A stretch of DNA of 64,000 bases from Onthophagus taurus (taxonomy: Eukaryota > Arthropoda > Insecta > Coleoptera > Scarabaeidae). Numbering within the stretch: the stretch's first letter is position 1; every line of letters begins with the position of its first letter. The translations under genes and the position numbers were made by a program. Location: contig NW_027248940.1 of assembly GCF_036711975.1 (NCBI RefSeq), forward strand, positions 5,704,001 through 5,768,000, in the 5' to 3' direction. Shown one piece after another: positions 52,316 to 61,818 of the stretch. The notes under the pieces were generated by a model. That model saw only the letters and a list, made by a program, of their open reading frames with translations. It made no database searches and was not told where the DNA came from.

Positions 52316-52630
52316 TTATTTACTTTCTAACGTTTTTACGAAGTCGGTGAGATGCGCTGGATTCCCTTTTCCAACGTCTTTTGATCCTTTAAATATTAAG
52401 CTCATACCTCCTCCTCCTAGTTCAGTAATTTTGCCATCTGTAATCATCTCCGCGATACGTTTCGGTAAAAATACGGTGAATCCATCCTCCAAATCAACGA
52501 CAACTGATGGCCATGCGCATGATGTAATCCGCTTCGGAGACTTAATCGTATACAATTTATCCACCTCTAATTCGGATATGTTCTTCTTCGGGGAAAATTG
52601 ATACTGTCCTAATTGGCTTAACCGTGACAT
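52316..52630 (-). CDS. Small conserved protein of the virus-like island
   Basis: An intact 104-codon ORF (MSRLSQLGQYQFSPKKN start, ATG at 52628-52630) with FTVFLPKRIAEMITDG and MSLIFKGSKDVGKGNPAHLT. Proteins with VFLPKR and a similar ending occur in insect genomes next to capsid-type ORFs of this kind (recollection, not searched). The size and alternating strand-like pattern would allow a small OB-fold, possibly single-stranded DNA binding, but that is speculative. It is last in the minus-strand gene order and the only island gene besides the 53.0-kb one without a break. Confidence 0.5.
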   Translation of the reverse strand: MSRLSQLGQYQFSPKKNISELEVDKLYTIKSPKRITSCAWPSVVVDLEDGFTVFLPKRIAEMITDGKITELGGGGMSLIFKGSKDVGKGNPAHLTDFVKTLESK

Positions 52631-53004
52631 ACTAATAGCTTTTATAACGTGAGCGAGCGGTGCGAGTAGTAGTAGTAGAAGAACTGAGTTTCGTATGAAA
52701 ATTTTAACCGTTTATATACCATCGAGAAAAACCTTGAATGTGAGGCGCGACGCGGCGGGGTTTCACGGTAAATACAAAGTCATCAGAAATGTGCTGAGGA
52801 TGCGTTCTCAAAGTCAAGTAGGTTACCAGAGACGTATTCAAATCAAATTCGAGATAATAATTTTTATTAATTTTTTTCTAAGTACGCGTGTGCAATGAAT
52901 AGTTCCAAAAAACTATTATATTTTATTAACATATAAATACACATATAAATTAACTTTGCGATTTAAAAAGAATAAAATGTAGGTAAACTAAAGAAAAGGT
53001 TTTT

Positions 53005-53550
53005 TTATTTCTTTAAAAAGTTATATAAAATGGTTACATTATATAGAGTACAATTGCTTAATCTATTTTTCTTATGATTAACACAACAACAATCAGTTTT
53101 TACTAGTTTAGGTACATTAGCTTCATTTTCGATGTTAATAATTTTTACATTTATATATTTTTCTAAAAATTTCTTTTTTTGATATCTCTTAACATAAACG
53201 ATAGTAAAATCATCCTTAATATGTTTATTTAATATTCTTTTAATATTTTCTTCTAAATCAATATAACCTTCATTGTAGCTTATGTTTAATAAATTGCGTT
53301 CTATCCAAGACACACCACGTTTCACTTTTGACGATAAAAATTGATACGGAATGGTAGGTTTGAAGAGAAAATTGAATGTTTCCTTTCCATCGGTTATACT
53401 CATTTCCTTTGGCGTATCGGGTGTGTTAAATCCTTGTATATCAATCGCTAAAACGTTATCATTTTTTTCTTTTTTATGCGGAGAAAATCTTTCGTTATAA
53501 ATTTTTGAACGATGTGAAGACGACAGGATTGGATTCAGTATTATTTGCAA
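53005..53550 (-). CDS. DIQGF-type protein of unknown function
   Basis: 181 codons, open from the ATG at 53548-53550. Landmarks are NVLAIDIQGFNTP near residue 33-45, FLFKPTIPYQFLSS, VSWIERNLLNISYNEGYI, DFTIVYVKRYQKKKFLEKYI and a C-terminal Cys/His group CCCVNHKKNRLSNC with LYNVTILYNFLKK. The LAIDIQGF strand with a leading Asp, and the VYVKG-like second strand, recall an RNase-H-fold nuclease core. Similar insect proteins exist in this gene company, but I know no assigned function. A possible upstream extension exists but no ATG was chosen there. Confidence 0.5.
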   Translation of the reverse strand: MQIILNPILSSSHRSKIYNERFSPHKKEKNDNVLAIDIQGFNTPDTPKEMSITDGKETFNFLFKPTIPYQFLSSKVKRGVSWIERNLLNISYNEGYIDLEENIKRILNKHIKDDFTIVYVKRYQKKKFLEKYINVKIINIENEANVPKLVKTDCCCVNHKKNRLSNCTLYNVTILYNFLKK

Positions 53551-53691
53551 TCGATTAATATAATCTCTAAATCGTTGTCGATCAATCGCACTAAATAACC
53601 AATGTGACTTTCTATCTTCTTATTCATAAAACCACTCATACGTTGTTGTAATTCCAAAAGTAACCTGTTTACGTAGCATAATTTTTTTAAT

Positions 53692-54905
53692 TTATACAAT
53701 CTTCCGGACGATGCCACTCAACGGTTCGTACTGAATGATGTTATCGTGAAGAATGAGACAATAGGCTACTGTTTCCGGATCAAATGACCTTGTACATTCG
53801 AGTTCTAATATAATGTCAACGGTACCCGATTTAAGTGATTCATTTTGATTCGCACAATCTATGACGAAAAGCGTATTACCTCCAAATTTGTCGTAGTCGA
53901 GCAGCGGTTCTGCTGCGCTTTTAAAATAAATGCTGGACTGAAAAGCGGAATAATTACGATAAGCGATTACGTATCGCTTTTCGTTCATTTCAATGTTCAT
54001 TGCATCATACGGATAATTTTCCGCTTTCAAATATAACTTAATATTTGTAATCGAAGAATGATCAAAAACTGAGGCATCTTGTTTAAAATTATCTTTTCTA
54101 TTATTTTGGAAACCGATTATGACGTAGCGCGGTTTTTCTAAGTTTGTACTAGTTTTTACAGGCTATATATCGGTTTTGGTTTTACGTAAAGCCGGTAATT
54201 CATAGAATTCCCATTTTCTAAACGAAATATGAGCCGGTTTGTTATCACGTAAATTGGATAGCAGCTGAAGTCGCGTTTTATCGTTAACAGTTACGTGTGG
54301 CACGTGCCATTCAATCTTCTCAATTTCGATTGTAGCTTTTCTATCACCGTCAACATTTATGTAGCAGTTATCATCCATTCTGCTGCGCACTAAAATAAGT
54401 TCTTGACTGACGTTTATCAATATCTTTTGATAGTCTTTCGGCGAAACCCATTAAAAATGTTAACGGAATGTTTGCGTTAAATGTAGTATTTTTAGATGTT
54501 GGTTGTCCCTGATTTAAGGGGTTCCATCCAGCGGTGAAGAGCCTTTGAATCATTTTCATTGTATGAAAGTAATCCTTTCATAGTTGTCGCTATACCGGGT
54601 TTACTACATCGATCTATTTCAACTCCATTGATTTCGTAGCGAATTTATTCAAAAAGGAAGGCATAGGCATTGTTGGTTAACTTACATTTATCCGTAGAAG
54701 TAACATCACCTCCATAAGTAATAAATTTACCCTCGATGTAGATTTCACTTTCACCGGGCAACGTGTAAATGTCCTGATGTGCAATTCATATACGTACTTT
54801 GTCATTTAAATTGAAATTATTGTTCCTCGGATAGTAAGTGTGAAATTCCTGTTTGGTTATAACTTCATCAAAGTTAGGATTGTCGAATATTTCCAATTTG
54901 TTATT
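53692..54905 (-). pseudogene. Major capsid-like protein (double jelly-roll type), broken
   Basis: A coding stretch of about 400 codons, read from about 54905 (KLEIFDNPNFDEVI, HTYYPRNNNFNLND) through IYTLPGESEIYIEG and RYEINGVEIDRCSKPG, a middle part (NPLNQGQPTSKNTTFNANIP, LILVRSRMDDNCYI, IEKIEWHVPHVTVND) to the end (AENYPYDAMNIEMNEKRYVI, NTLFVIDCANQNESLKSG, TVAYCLILHDNIIQYEP). At least two in-frame stops in the N-terminal third and frame changes near 54640, 54420 and 54160 disable it. This pattern matches the capsid-like protein found in insect Polinton-like elements (from memory). The expected role is the virus-like shell. Confidence 0.6.
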
Positions 54906-55084
54906 ATTCCATTGTTATTAACCTTTAAACCGAGAGATTGAAGAAATGTAATGTTTTCAGACGTTAACTGCAGGCCAGATGGACGAAGTGGGAGAATTAC
55001 ACCCACTTCCCTATTTTATAGGAATTAGGTCAGAAGTACTACGTTTTTTTCATTGTTAAATACCAAACCCATTATTTACTACTA

Positions 55085-55489
55085 TCATTGCAGTACTTTT
55101 TTAAGCTCGAGTCTCACAACAATTGTTTCTCCTCGAAAATCTACCGGATCACCGTCCTGATCTAATATAGTAAGAGTTATATTTTCGATTTTATTTGTAT
55201 TGATAGGCAGGAAAATGACGGGTTGAGGTTCAATGTTAATAGTATTATAACCCGGTTCGACTTGTGGAGCAAATTCGTAGAGCGTATGCACCAGACGTGT
55301 GTTATAGTAGGCTGCTGTTGTAGTATTACACTCTATGGGTATAGTAACAACTTTTATAATCTGCACCGGTAAATTTGAAGCGTGTTCTCGACCGGCCTCC
55401 AAAATTTGACTACTAAATTCCAACATTTTTCCTATAGAATTTGACTTTTTGAAATTGATTCGGTATTTACTGTTTATAATACATCTCAA
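55085..55489 (-). CDS. Penton-like minor capsid protein
   Basis: 134 codons, intact frame. Landmarks: EFSSQILEAGREHASNLPVQ, a beta-rich centre (TTAAYYNTRLVHTLYEFAPQ, VEPGYNTINIEPQPVIFLPI) and the C-terminal LTILDQDGDPVDFRGETIVV then RLELKK. The DQDGxxVxFxGE end is a recurrent feature of insect virus-like ORFs that I associate with a single jelly-roll vertex protein. It may be a 5'-truncated copy because the family is often longer. The gene lies just upstream of the capsid-like gene, same direction. Confidence 0.5.
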   Translation of the reverse strand: MRCIINSKYRINFKKSNSIGKMLEFSSQILEAGREHASNLPVQIIKVVTIPIECNTTTAAYYNTRLVHTLYEFAPQVEPGYNTINIEPQPVIFLPINTNKIENITLTILDQDGDPVDFRGETIVVRLELKKVLQ

Positions 55490-55709
55490 TGTATTATTAT
55501 TGGGTAGTCCACTCGATTTCCTTGTTTTACATAGGCTACTTAGTGCGTACCCGGTGCTAACTTGGAATATAAATTAACGACTGCGCACTCGTTCTTTCTG
55601 GGAGAATCCGGTAAAGTGTCTCTTAAGAATACACCCCTAAACCCATGTATACTTTTAGCCATCTCTAAAATGTCATAATTAGAAAGTGGTCGGAGAGGCA
55701 GTCTTTCAA

Positions 55710-56220
55710 TTAGTTTTTTCTCGATTGTCTTTTCAATCCCTTTCCTTGTTTGTATGGTTTAAGGTAGAGGCCGTTACCGTCTTTGTTGTTTTTGACTCCC
55801 AAACGGGTCATTGCTTCCTCGACAATTTTATTGTGACGGTTTGATTCGTTCATTTGGTGCCGAGAGGCTTTTGCCTTGTTGACTGCGGTTGCTATACCGG
55901 CCGCACCACCTGCTAAACTGCCAACACCGCTCAAGCCGGCGAATAGTGGAATTAAGGGTAGAAAACCGCCGGTAGTTTTAGGAATTGGAAGTGTTCTGGT
56001 AGCTGCCTTGACCACATCCAATGCTAATTTCATCTTCTTCTTATTACTCTCCTTTTTCTTCTTATCAATACTTCCTTTTACATTCTTTATAAAGGTTCTC
56101 CGAAATAATTCCAATCCATTTCCAGCATGTTTCTTATTTTTTTATCATTGCATTTCTTCTTGAGACCCATGCCTAATTTACGGTTGATTTTCATAGCATT
56201 GGTGACGACCATGGCGGCCG
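55710..56220 (-). pseudogene. Small Gly-rich minor virion-like protein
   Basis: The N-terminal part (about 56110-56220) reads AMVVTNAMKINRKLGMGLKK and NMLEMDWNYFGE, then a frame change leads to 55710-56114. That frame has a Lys-rich stretch (GSIDKKKKESNKKKMKL), a hydrophobic Gly/Ala segment (GGFLPLIPLFAGLSGVGSLA, GGAAGIATAVNKAK) and a C-terminal GNGLYLKPYKQGKGLKRQ. The Gly-Gly sites and the GLYLKPY end resemble precursor minor-core proteins of adenovirus-like systems; role inferred only. Confidence 0.45.
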
Positions 56221-56901
56221 CTTCTTCTGTAACAAACCGCCCTGTATATTAAATTGCGTTTTGTATAATTACCTTGCTTAAGTCAGCTTTATCGCGTGAG
56301 GCGTTGATGCGTCACCGAGTTCGACTCGGGGAGTCGAGTACCAACTACCAAGGTAGCTAGGAGCTACAGTCTTCCCCTTGAGTTCGCTCCATTTCATTTT
56401 TAATTTAAATTCTCAATACTAAATTCGGAAGGGCTTCTAAATACGCTGGTGGTTTGTGCTGGGTAATTTGCTAGAGAAATCGAATCCTCAGATCGAAATT
56501 GCGCCTTGAAGCCTGTTCCTGAAGCGTCCGAATCCTGGTGGAAGAGCGTCGTCGTGGCGTAGAATAAGTAAGCATAATTAATTACTATTGTTCTTGAAAC
56601 TCATAATCAACGCTAGTATTTGTATCCATAATTAACGTTCCGTTATCCAAAATTTGTTCAATTAGTTTTTTTTTCTTCTTTAATATTTTAACTTAATTTT
56701 TTTTGGTTGATTTATTTTTCTATTTTTTTTTTATATTTTAATTTCCTTAATTTAACATATTAATATTTTTATATATAAATTCTTGTTTCGTATTATTTCA
56801 ATTTCAACAATTTTCTGCAAGTACACGCTACCGTACTTCTATCTTTTCCCGTCCGCATAACGTTGGTGGCGGGTGCCCCCTTCTTCCTTTAATATTACAC
56901 T

Positions 56902-57240
56902 TCACTGAAACTCGCGTCGTTCGATAACTCGGTCCCAAGCTCGCTCCTCTAGCGCTCGGTACACTTCGTGTCTACTCGATAGATCTTTGTTCTGTGCGTA
57001 AAATAATAATATGCCGTGAGACTTGCAAGCTGAATCGAGGAGTTTAATGCCGGGATCGCCTCGTGCCAATCGTTTTGCCAACTTCGTACCCGGTCCGCAA
57101 TACGAATACGATGGAATGTATAGTTCTACGGGTAATTTGTTGATCAGAGAATTAAGAATACCTCTGCCTCGTTTGAGTGACGGCATTGATGTGATATACA
57201 GCGTGTCCCGTATCTTCCGCATCAGAGCATTATACGGTTG
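56902..57240 (-). pseudogene. Parvovirus-type phospholipase A2-like domain protein
   Basis: A 106-codon frame with LNSLINKLPVELYIPSYSY, the calcium-loop-like YCGPGTKLAKRLARGDPG and the helix DSACKSHGILLFYAQNK, then RALEERAWDRVIERREF. The domain matches the secreted-PLA2-like module of parvovirus VP1 and insect virus-like elements, which helps a particle cross membranes. The catalytic His-Asp pair (usually CxxHDxxY) reads SHG here: the Asp is replaced by Gly and the following Tyr is shifted, so the enzyme is probably dead. Confidence 0.65.
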
Positions 57241-58356
57241 TAGGATACATTATTCTGAAGCGATCTTTCTAATAAAATTTTTTCGAAATGTTTATAATAA
57301 CCGCACGGGAACTATTTTATACTTTTTCACGATGTGTACTAAGCTTTAATTTTATAAATAGTATCAACGATAACGGAAGCGAGGTCATCACGCGCTCCCG
57401 ATTTCTATTACTGCTTTTATTTCTTTTCTTCAAACTTAAAACCGTCACCGCCGTTACGACAAGAATGACATCAATAAATTGGAGGTGGACATCCATCTAC
57501 ATGGGTATTTTGTGTTGGAAGATTAAAATGTTTCCAACACGGTCTAACACTTTTTTTTTAAGAAAAAGGGCAACTCTGTTTATAAGGTAAGAAAAGCCAT
57601 GAAGTCAAAAGTATCCATTTTGCCAGTATGTGTAATAAGATGATAACGTTTCTGAAACGTAGTTTACTATTTTAATTTTAACATGATGTTCCGTGCATTT
57701 TAAAATTTTATCATGTAACAGTGAATATAATTCGGAATTAACTACTTGAAAGTTAACCAAATCCTGTAACATTTTTTAAAATGTTTAATATATTTGATCT
57801 TAAAATTGTTATGTTCAGTTAGACATAGTCTCTGGAGATGACATTATAGGCGCAACTAGTGGGACTGATAATTAAAAAATAAGCGAGTTAAAGTACAACA
57901 AATTCGTTTACTGAAACTTTACGCTTGTTAGTAAAAAAAACATCAATATACGCTTTAAAATGTATTTTTAGTATTTTATTTATTTTTTTTCTTTTATTCA
58001 ACTATGGGACCAAATTTTTTAAAAAATTTAATACATAATTTGAAAGTTTTAATTCAACCATGTTACGTAATAAGCTCCGGTATTTGTTTTGACGTTTTCC
58101 CCGTAAGTTATTTATTTAACCTTAGAAAAATAGTCTGCGTAAAATTGACGCATTTCAAGTTTCTGCTTTTTTATATAAATAAATAAATATAAATGCAGAA
58201 ATTATAAACATGTAATAAAGATTGGTATATTCAAATCAATAAATAAAACTTGAGATTAAAGCTAGTTAAAGCTCATGAATCAATTTTACGCATAACTTCT
58301 ACGTACATCACAATATTTAAGATTATCTTTCTAGAGTTCAACTTACCCTACCACTG
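57241..58356. other. Stretch without recognised gene at island end
   Basis: A short minus-strand frame near 57350-57510 (MDVHLQFIDVILVVTAVTVL start, then basic residues) could be a one-pass membrane peptide but has no supporting motif. The rest is AT-rich. Confidence 0.35.
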
Positions 58357-58614
58357 TTGTTACCGCTACTCACTACCCACCGCGTGCCTGTAATGTTCCT
58401 CTCAAGCTTCCACTACACACCACAAGGTGGCACCCAACCGAAGTTTCGCTGCCCACAAGCTTACACTAAAAACCAGGTGGCGCCCGACTCACCGCCTACA
58501 GATTCCGACTCAAGCTTCCACTACTTACCAACAGGTGGCGCGCGAAGTTGCGCTGGCGGCGGAAGTGCGGAACATGCGCAATTTCCGGTCCAGAACTCAC
58601 ATTTCTACACTACT
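58357..58614 (-). repeat. Right end of virus-like island
   Basis: Contains four GTGGC(A/G)C-type motifs in the reverse sense and the inverted counterpart of the left end (TTCCGGTCCAGAAC at 58582-58595; CATTTCTACACTACT to 58614). Confidence 0.5.
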
Positions 58615-59051
58615 ATTTTTTATGCCAAATTATTAGGGTTAACAAAACATAAATATCGACGTGTTTTGGCTCGTAACGATATCTCGAACCATTTTTAAAT
58701 TAGATAGAGTGAGTTACTTATAACGCGTACTATGTGTATAATTATTGTTGAATTGATCGAACTTCTTTTTGATAACTAATAATGAATGCTGTGTCATCAA
58801 CAGAAGTAGGAAAATCAGCAACGATTAATATTTTTAACTCAGCCCATTCGGTAATCCTATCTTAAACTCCTTTAAAACATTATTTGGTAGAAAGTTGAAG
58901 ATAACAAAAATAATAAATTTTATTATTTAGAACAATTTATTAAATTGTTGAACTTTAATTTTAAATTTAACAATTATAGTGAACATTTTAACTTAAATAT
59001 TGCAATATGTAAACCAAAATAATTATCCATACAATAGGTTGTAAATAGGTT
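58615..59051. other. 3' flank of odorant-receptor gene
   Basis: AT-rich with no motif recognised. Confidence 0.5.
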
Positions 59052-60467
59052 TTAAAAGTTTTTCATCTTTGCAACTGTTACTAACCAATTGAAAAAACCA
59101 TAAACCTTCTTGTATTCCTTAAATAAAAACATTCGTGTTATAATTTTCAAATTACCCAAGTACTGTAAATGAGTTACCTGTAGTGCGGCTTCACAAGATA
59201 TTTCCCTAAACAAAGGTACTTCGACCATAAGCGACTTCTGACACATGGTAAGAAAAATTAACACATCTTGTCTTGTTGACACATCTGCTTCATACCAATT
59301 CATGGTATAAACGGCGTCCGACACCATCTTAGCCTGTCATGAAACACAAAATACATTCAAATTTTCCAATTATAATAAGAATGAGTTGTTCATACCGCTG
59401 TAGTAACTCTTTGTCCGATTATGTAGCATACAAATGATATTATTAAAGACAATACGGTCATAGAAAAGTTTTTCAAGTCCTTTGTCTAAAAGTATTACAT
59501 TTATTAAACGAGCTAATTGATGCGATAAATCAAGATTCAAACTAGAACAAATGCAGCAGTTGAAAAGGCCAAACACAGCAAAGCAAAAATTTTAGATGGT
59601 ACAAGAAAGGCAGCAATTAAATCTTTAACAACTTGAAATAATCTGTAACCAAATAATATATCATAAGAATCCATAGAAAAAATAGTTTTCAATACTTAAA
59701 TATATCTTGATATTCTAAGATGAGAGGTCGCAACATTTTAAAGTTTTTCTTTTTACTTCTGGTCAGGTTAACATTGCAAATTAGCTCATTAAGATGTTCA
59801 ATTCGTATAATTAGTAATTCCAGCAAATACCAATATAATAATATTATGTGTAAGAAAACGTTCACCGTTATATTCATGGTATGTATTTGAAATAACATTA
59901 ACAACGTAATCACCCATTCATTTAAATTAAATGGAACGTAGTATTCAAGTATTGTGCAATACTTCGTGTTCTTAAAAGTTGCACAGTTATCCTCCAAAAT
60001 AATAACGTACGTCATATAATACGCGATAAGAAGTACCCCACAACGAATGCTTTTAAATATAGATTTCATGTTCTTTTCAATAATTATAAATCTTTCTGAA
60101 ACACCATATTGATTGAAATCACTTAACATTTCAATAATTTTGAATAAACTATGTTGTTTACGCAATATTTGGAAATTAAAAGATACAAGTAGTGCTCCCA
60201 GCGATATGTACTCCATATGAAATAAACATGTTCTAATATTCGTCTTATAATCTAAAAATTATTAAAAAAAAGTAACCACGCAATTCTCTTTGGCAGCATT
60301 AAATGACACCAACTTTTAATTTCTAATAAAAACGGGTACATTGCCCAAATCGCATTAATACTTATCAGAATAATTGGTGAAACATTTTGAAGTCCTCGCG
60401 ATGTGGGCCAACATCGCAATTTCCGAATATATTGTTCGAAAAGATAAAAACCGACTGTTTTTACCAT
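59052..60467 (-). CDS. Insect odorant receptor (7tm_6 family)
   Basis: Exons: 59696-60467, 59543-59642, 59396-59485, 59178-59333 and 59052-59117. Introns are 53, 57, 62 and 60 nt, all GT-AG, phase-consistent. About 395 residues, the usual OR length. The N-terminus (FEQYIRKLRCWP) precedes six to seven hydrophobic segments: IILISINAIWAMYPFLL, YISLGALLVSFNFQ, GVLLIAYYMTYVIIL, ITVNVFLHIILLYWYLLELL, KIFALLCLAFSTAAFVL and TVLSLIISFVCYIIGQRVT. The conserved C-terminal region is SDAVYTMNWYEADVSTRQD, LTMCQKSLMVEVPLFREISC and VYGFFNWLVTV. Odorant receptors form ligand-gated channels with Orco in olfactory neuron dendrites. One break: near 60265 the frame shifts by one base in an A8 run (plus strand), after WLLFFNN. 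It may be a true lesion or a sequence error. Confidence 0.85.
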
Positions 60468-60479
60468 TTTGAATGCAAC

Positions 60480-60993
60480 CGACCCGATTGAACTGAATCG
60501 ACGAAATGTGAGTGGAAAAACAAGAAGACTTGGTAATATAGTATCAGTATTAATAATTGAATCATGAGAATTGATTTATAGTGTTTTCAATTTTTAATAT
60601 GGTTTAAATATAAAACGCATTATAAAGAAAAGAATCACCTTTTTAACGATAAAATCCGACTTAAAAAATCACCTTTAACCATCTTCTTCCGGAAAAAATT
60701 AAACCTATTCTTTTAAAGGTAAATATTCAAAAAGGTTTTGTAAAGTAGTTTTATAGAAAACAAACGTTTTTAGGAGAATTTAATTTTAAGAAAATCACAA
60801 GAAATTGATAAAAATCAAGAAATGGTGGAGGTCGTATTTTTGGTAATTATAAAATGACTTATACTAAATTAAAGCTTAAAGTATCCTCGTTGAGTAAACA
60901 TGTAACTCGTTGCATCAATTTGAAACATATTTTATCAAGAAAGTTCTAAATATAATCTTGCACAATTCTACACGCTGCCATAGTTAAAACTTT
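60480..60993. other. AT-rich 5' flank of odorant-receptor gene
   Basis: No gene or repeat recognised. The promoter of the receptor should lie here, but no core element could be chosen with confidence. Confidence 0.4.
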
Positions 60994-61091
60994 CCTGATG
61001 ATCGATAGATGGCGCAGCTCAAAATTTACCTGATGACCGATAGATGGTGCAGCTTAAAATTTACCTGATAATCGATAGATGGCGCAGCTTC
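60994..61091. repeat. Three tandem copies of a 33-bp unit with CGATAGATGGCGCAGC
   Basis: Units begin CCTGATGATCGATAGATGG, CCTGATGACCGATAGATGG and CCTGATAATCGATAGATGG, each followed by (C/T)GCAGCTTAAAATTTA-like sequence. The same core (GATAGATGGCGCAGCTT) is in the array at 51.9-52.1 kb. Confidence 0.8.
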
Positions 61092-61093
61092 AA

Positions 61094-61694
61094 ATTTACT
61101 GTAAGGAATTTTAATTTGTCTCTATTCAATCCCTTTTCACGATTTAATCACACTCGTCTGTTTTACTCTTTTATTAAACTATAAATAATAATATATTTAA
61201 GTAATATAACACATTCCAGTTAAAACTCGTTATCACTTTTAAAGTCTACGCGCCCGACCCGACAAACTGTTTTTGATACGCACTTCACTACTCTCATAAT
61301 CATACTGCCCAGATGTTGCCCACTTCCCTTTTACTTGTCTCAACTCGTTCTGGTCGCGTCTCACTACCCACACACACACATAGGACCTAACTCAATTATT
61401 CTTTACACTCGGCCATTCCTGACGTTTCGCGTCCTCGCGAGCCGTTTAACACTCATAGTCCAACAAATATCTCGGTTTACTACTCCTTCTTGCAACTTCT
61501 TCCTGTTGTTCTCCTTCACCTTTATTCAATTTTCCTGAAGTATCCCCCACATCTTTCATCGTGGTTATCTCTTCCTCGGCACTATTCGATTCGAGCATGT
61601 TCTCCATCTCTCTCTCTGAATCATTGGGCGCGGTCAGCGGACACAGCTGATGTAAAAAAGCAGCTTTTGTGATGAGTATGATGGTAAGCAGCAT
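61094..61694 (-). mobile_element. LTR-retrotransposon tail (pol C-terminus and LTR), tentative
   Basis: The minus-strand frame 61446-61694 is Glu-rich and ends RRSSKPRYLLDYEC, a pattern common at the end of Gypsy pol proteins (RRS.R..KYL.DY). It is followed by a purine-rich run (GCGAGGACGCGAAACG) and AT-rich sequence ending AATTCCTTACA at 61094, as an LTR would. No second LTR or other pol motif is in the window. Confidence 0.4.
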
Positions 61695-61818
61695 GTTTCT
61701 TTTCGCTGTACGGTATTTCTACACATCATGTTTTTGACATATTATGCATTAAATGTCTAAACTGTCTTGGTTGACAGTATTAGATTAGTTAAGTCCCGTA
61801 TATACGTGTTTGCTAAAA

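Larger units (their letters stand above)
51679..58614 (-). mobile_element. Polinton/Maverick-like virus-derived gene island
   Basis: Six minus-strand genes of the capsid and accessory type lie between ends with inverted similarity: AGTAGAGTATTAATG with GTTCTGGACCGGAA on the left, and AGTAGTGTAGAAATG with GTTCTGGACCGGAA on the right (reverse complement), both followed further in by GCGCCACCTG. No 6-bp duplication was found. Family-B DNA polymerase, integrase, packaging ATPase and protease, expected in a full 15-20-kb Polinton, are absent. Genes are partly broken, so this is a decayed or non-autonomous copy. The assignment rests on gene content recognised from memory, without searches. Confidence 0.6.

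Noticed and set aside
56300-56340. Hairpin CCGAGTTCGACTCGG resembling a tRNA T arm
   Set aside because: The loop is too short for a T loop and no acceptor, D or anticodon arm can be folded around it on either strand.
58357-58698. Plus-strand ORF of 113 codons at the island end
   Set aside because: Composed of repeat-derived sequence in the inverted end region; no family motif.
59370-59576. Minus-strand ORF overlapping odorant-receptor exons 2 and 3
   Set aside because: It reads through a 57-nt intron in the wrong frame; the spliced frame gives the expected membrane segments.
60994-61091. CRISPR-like or satellite array
   Set aside because: Only three contiguous 33-bp copies without spacers; a short tandem repeat in a eukaryotic genome.
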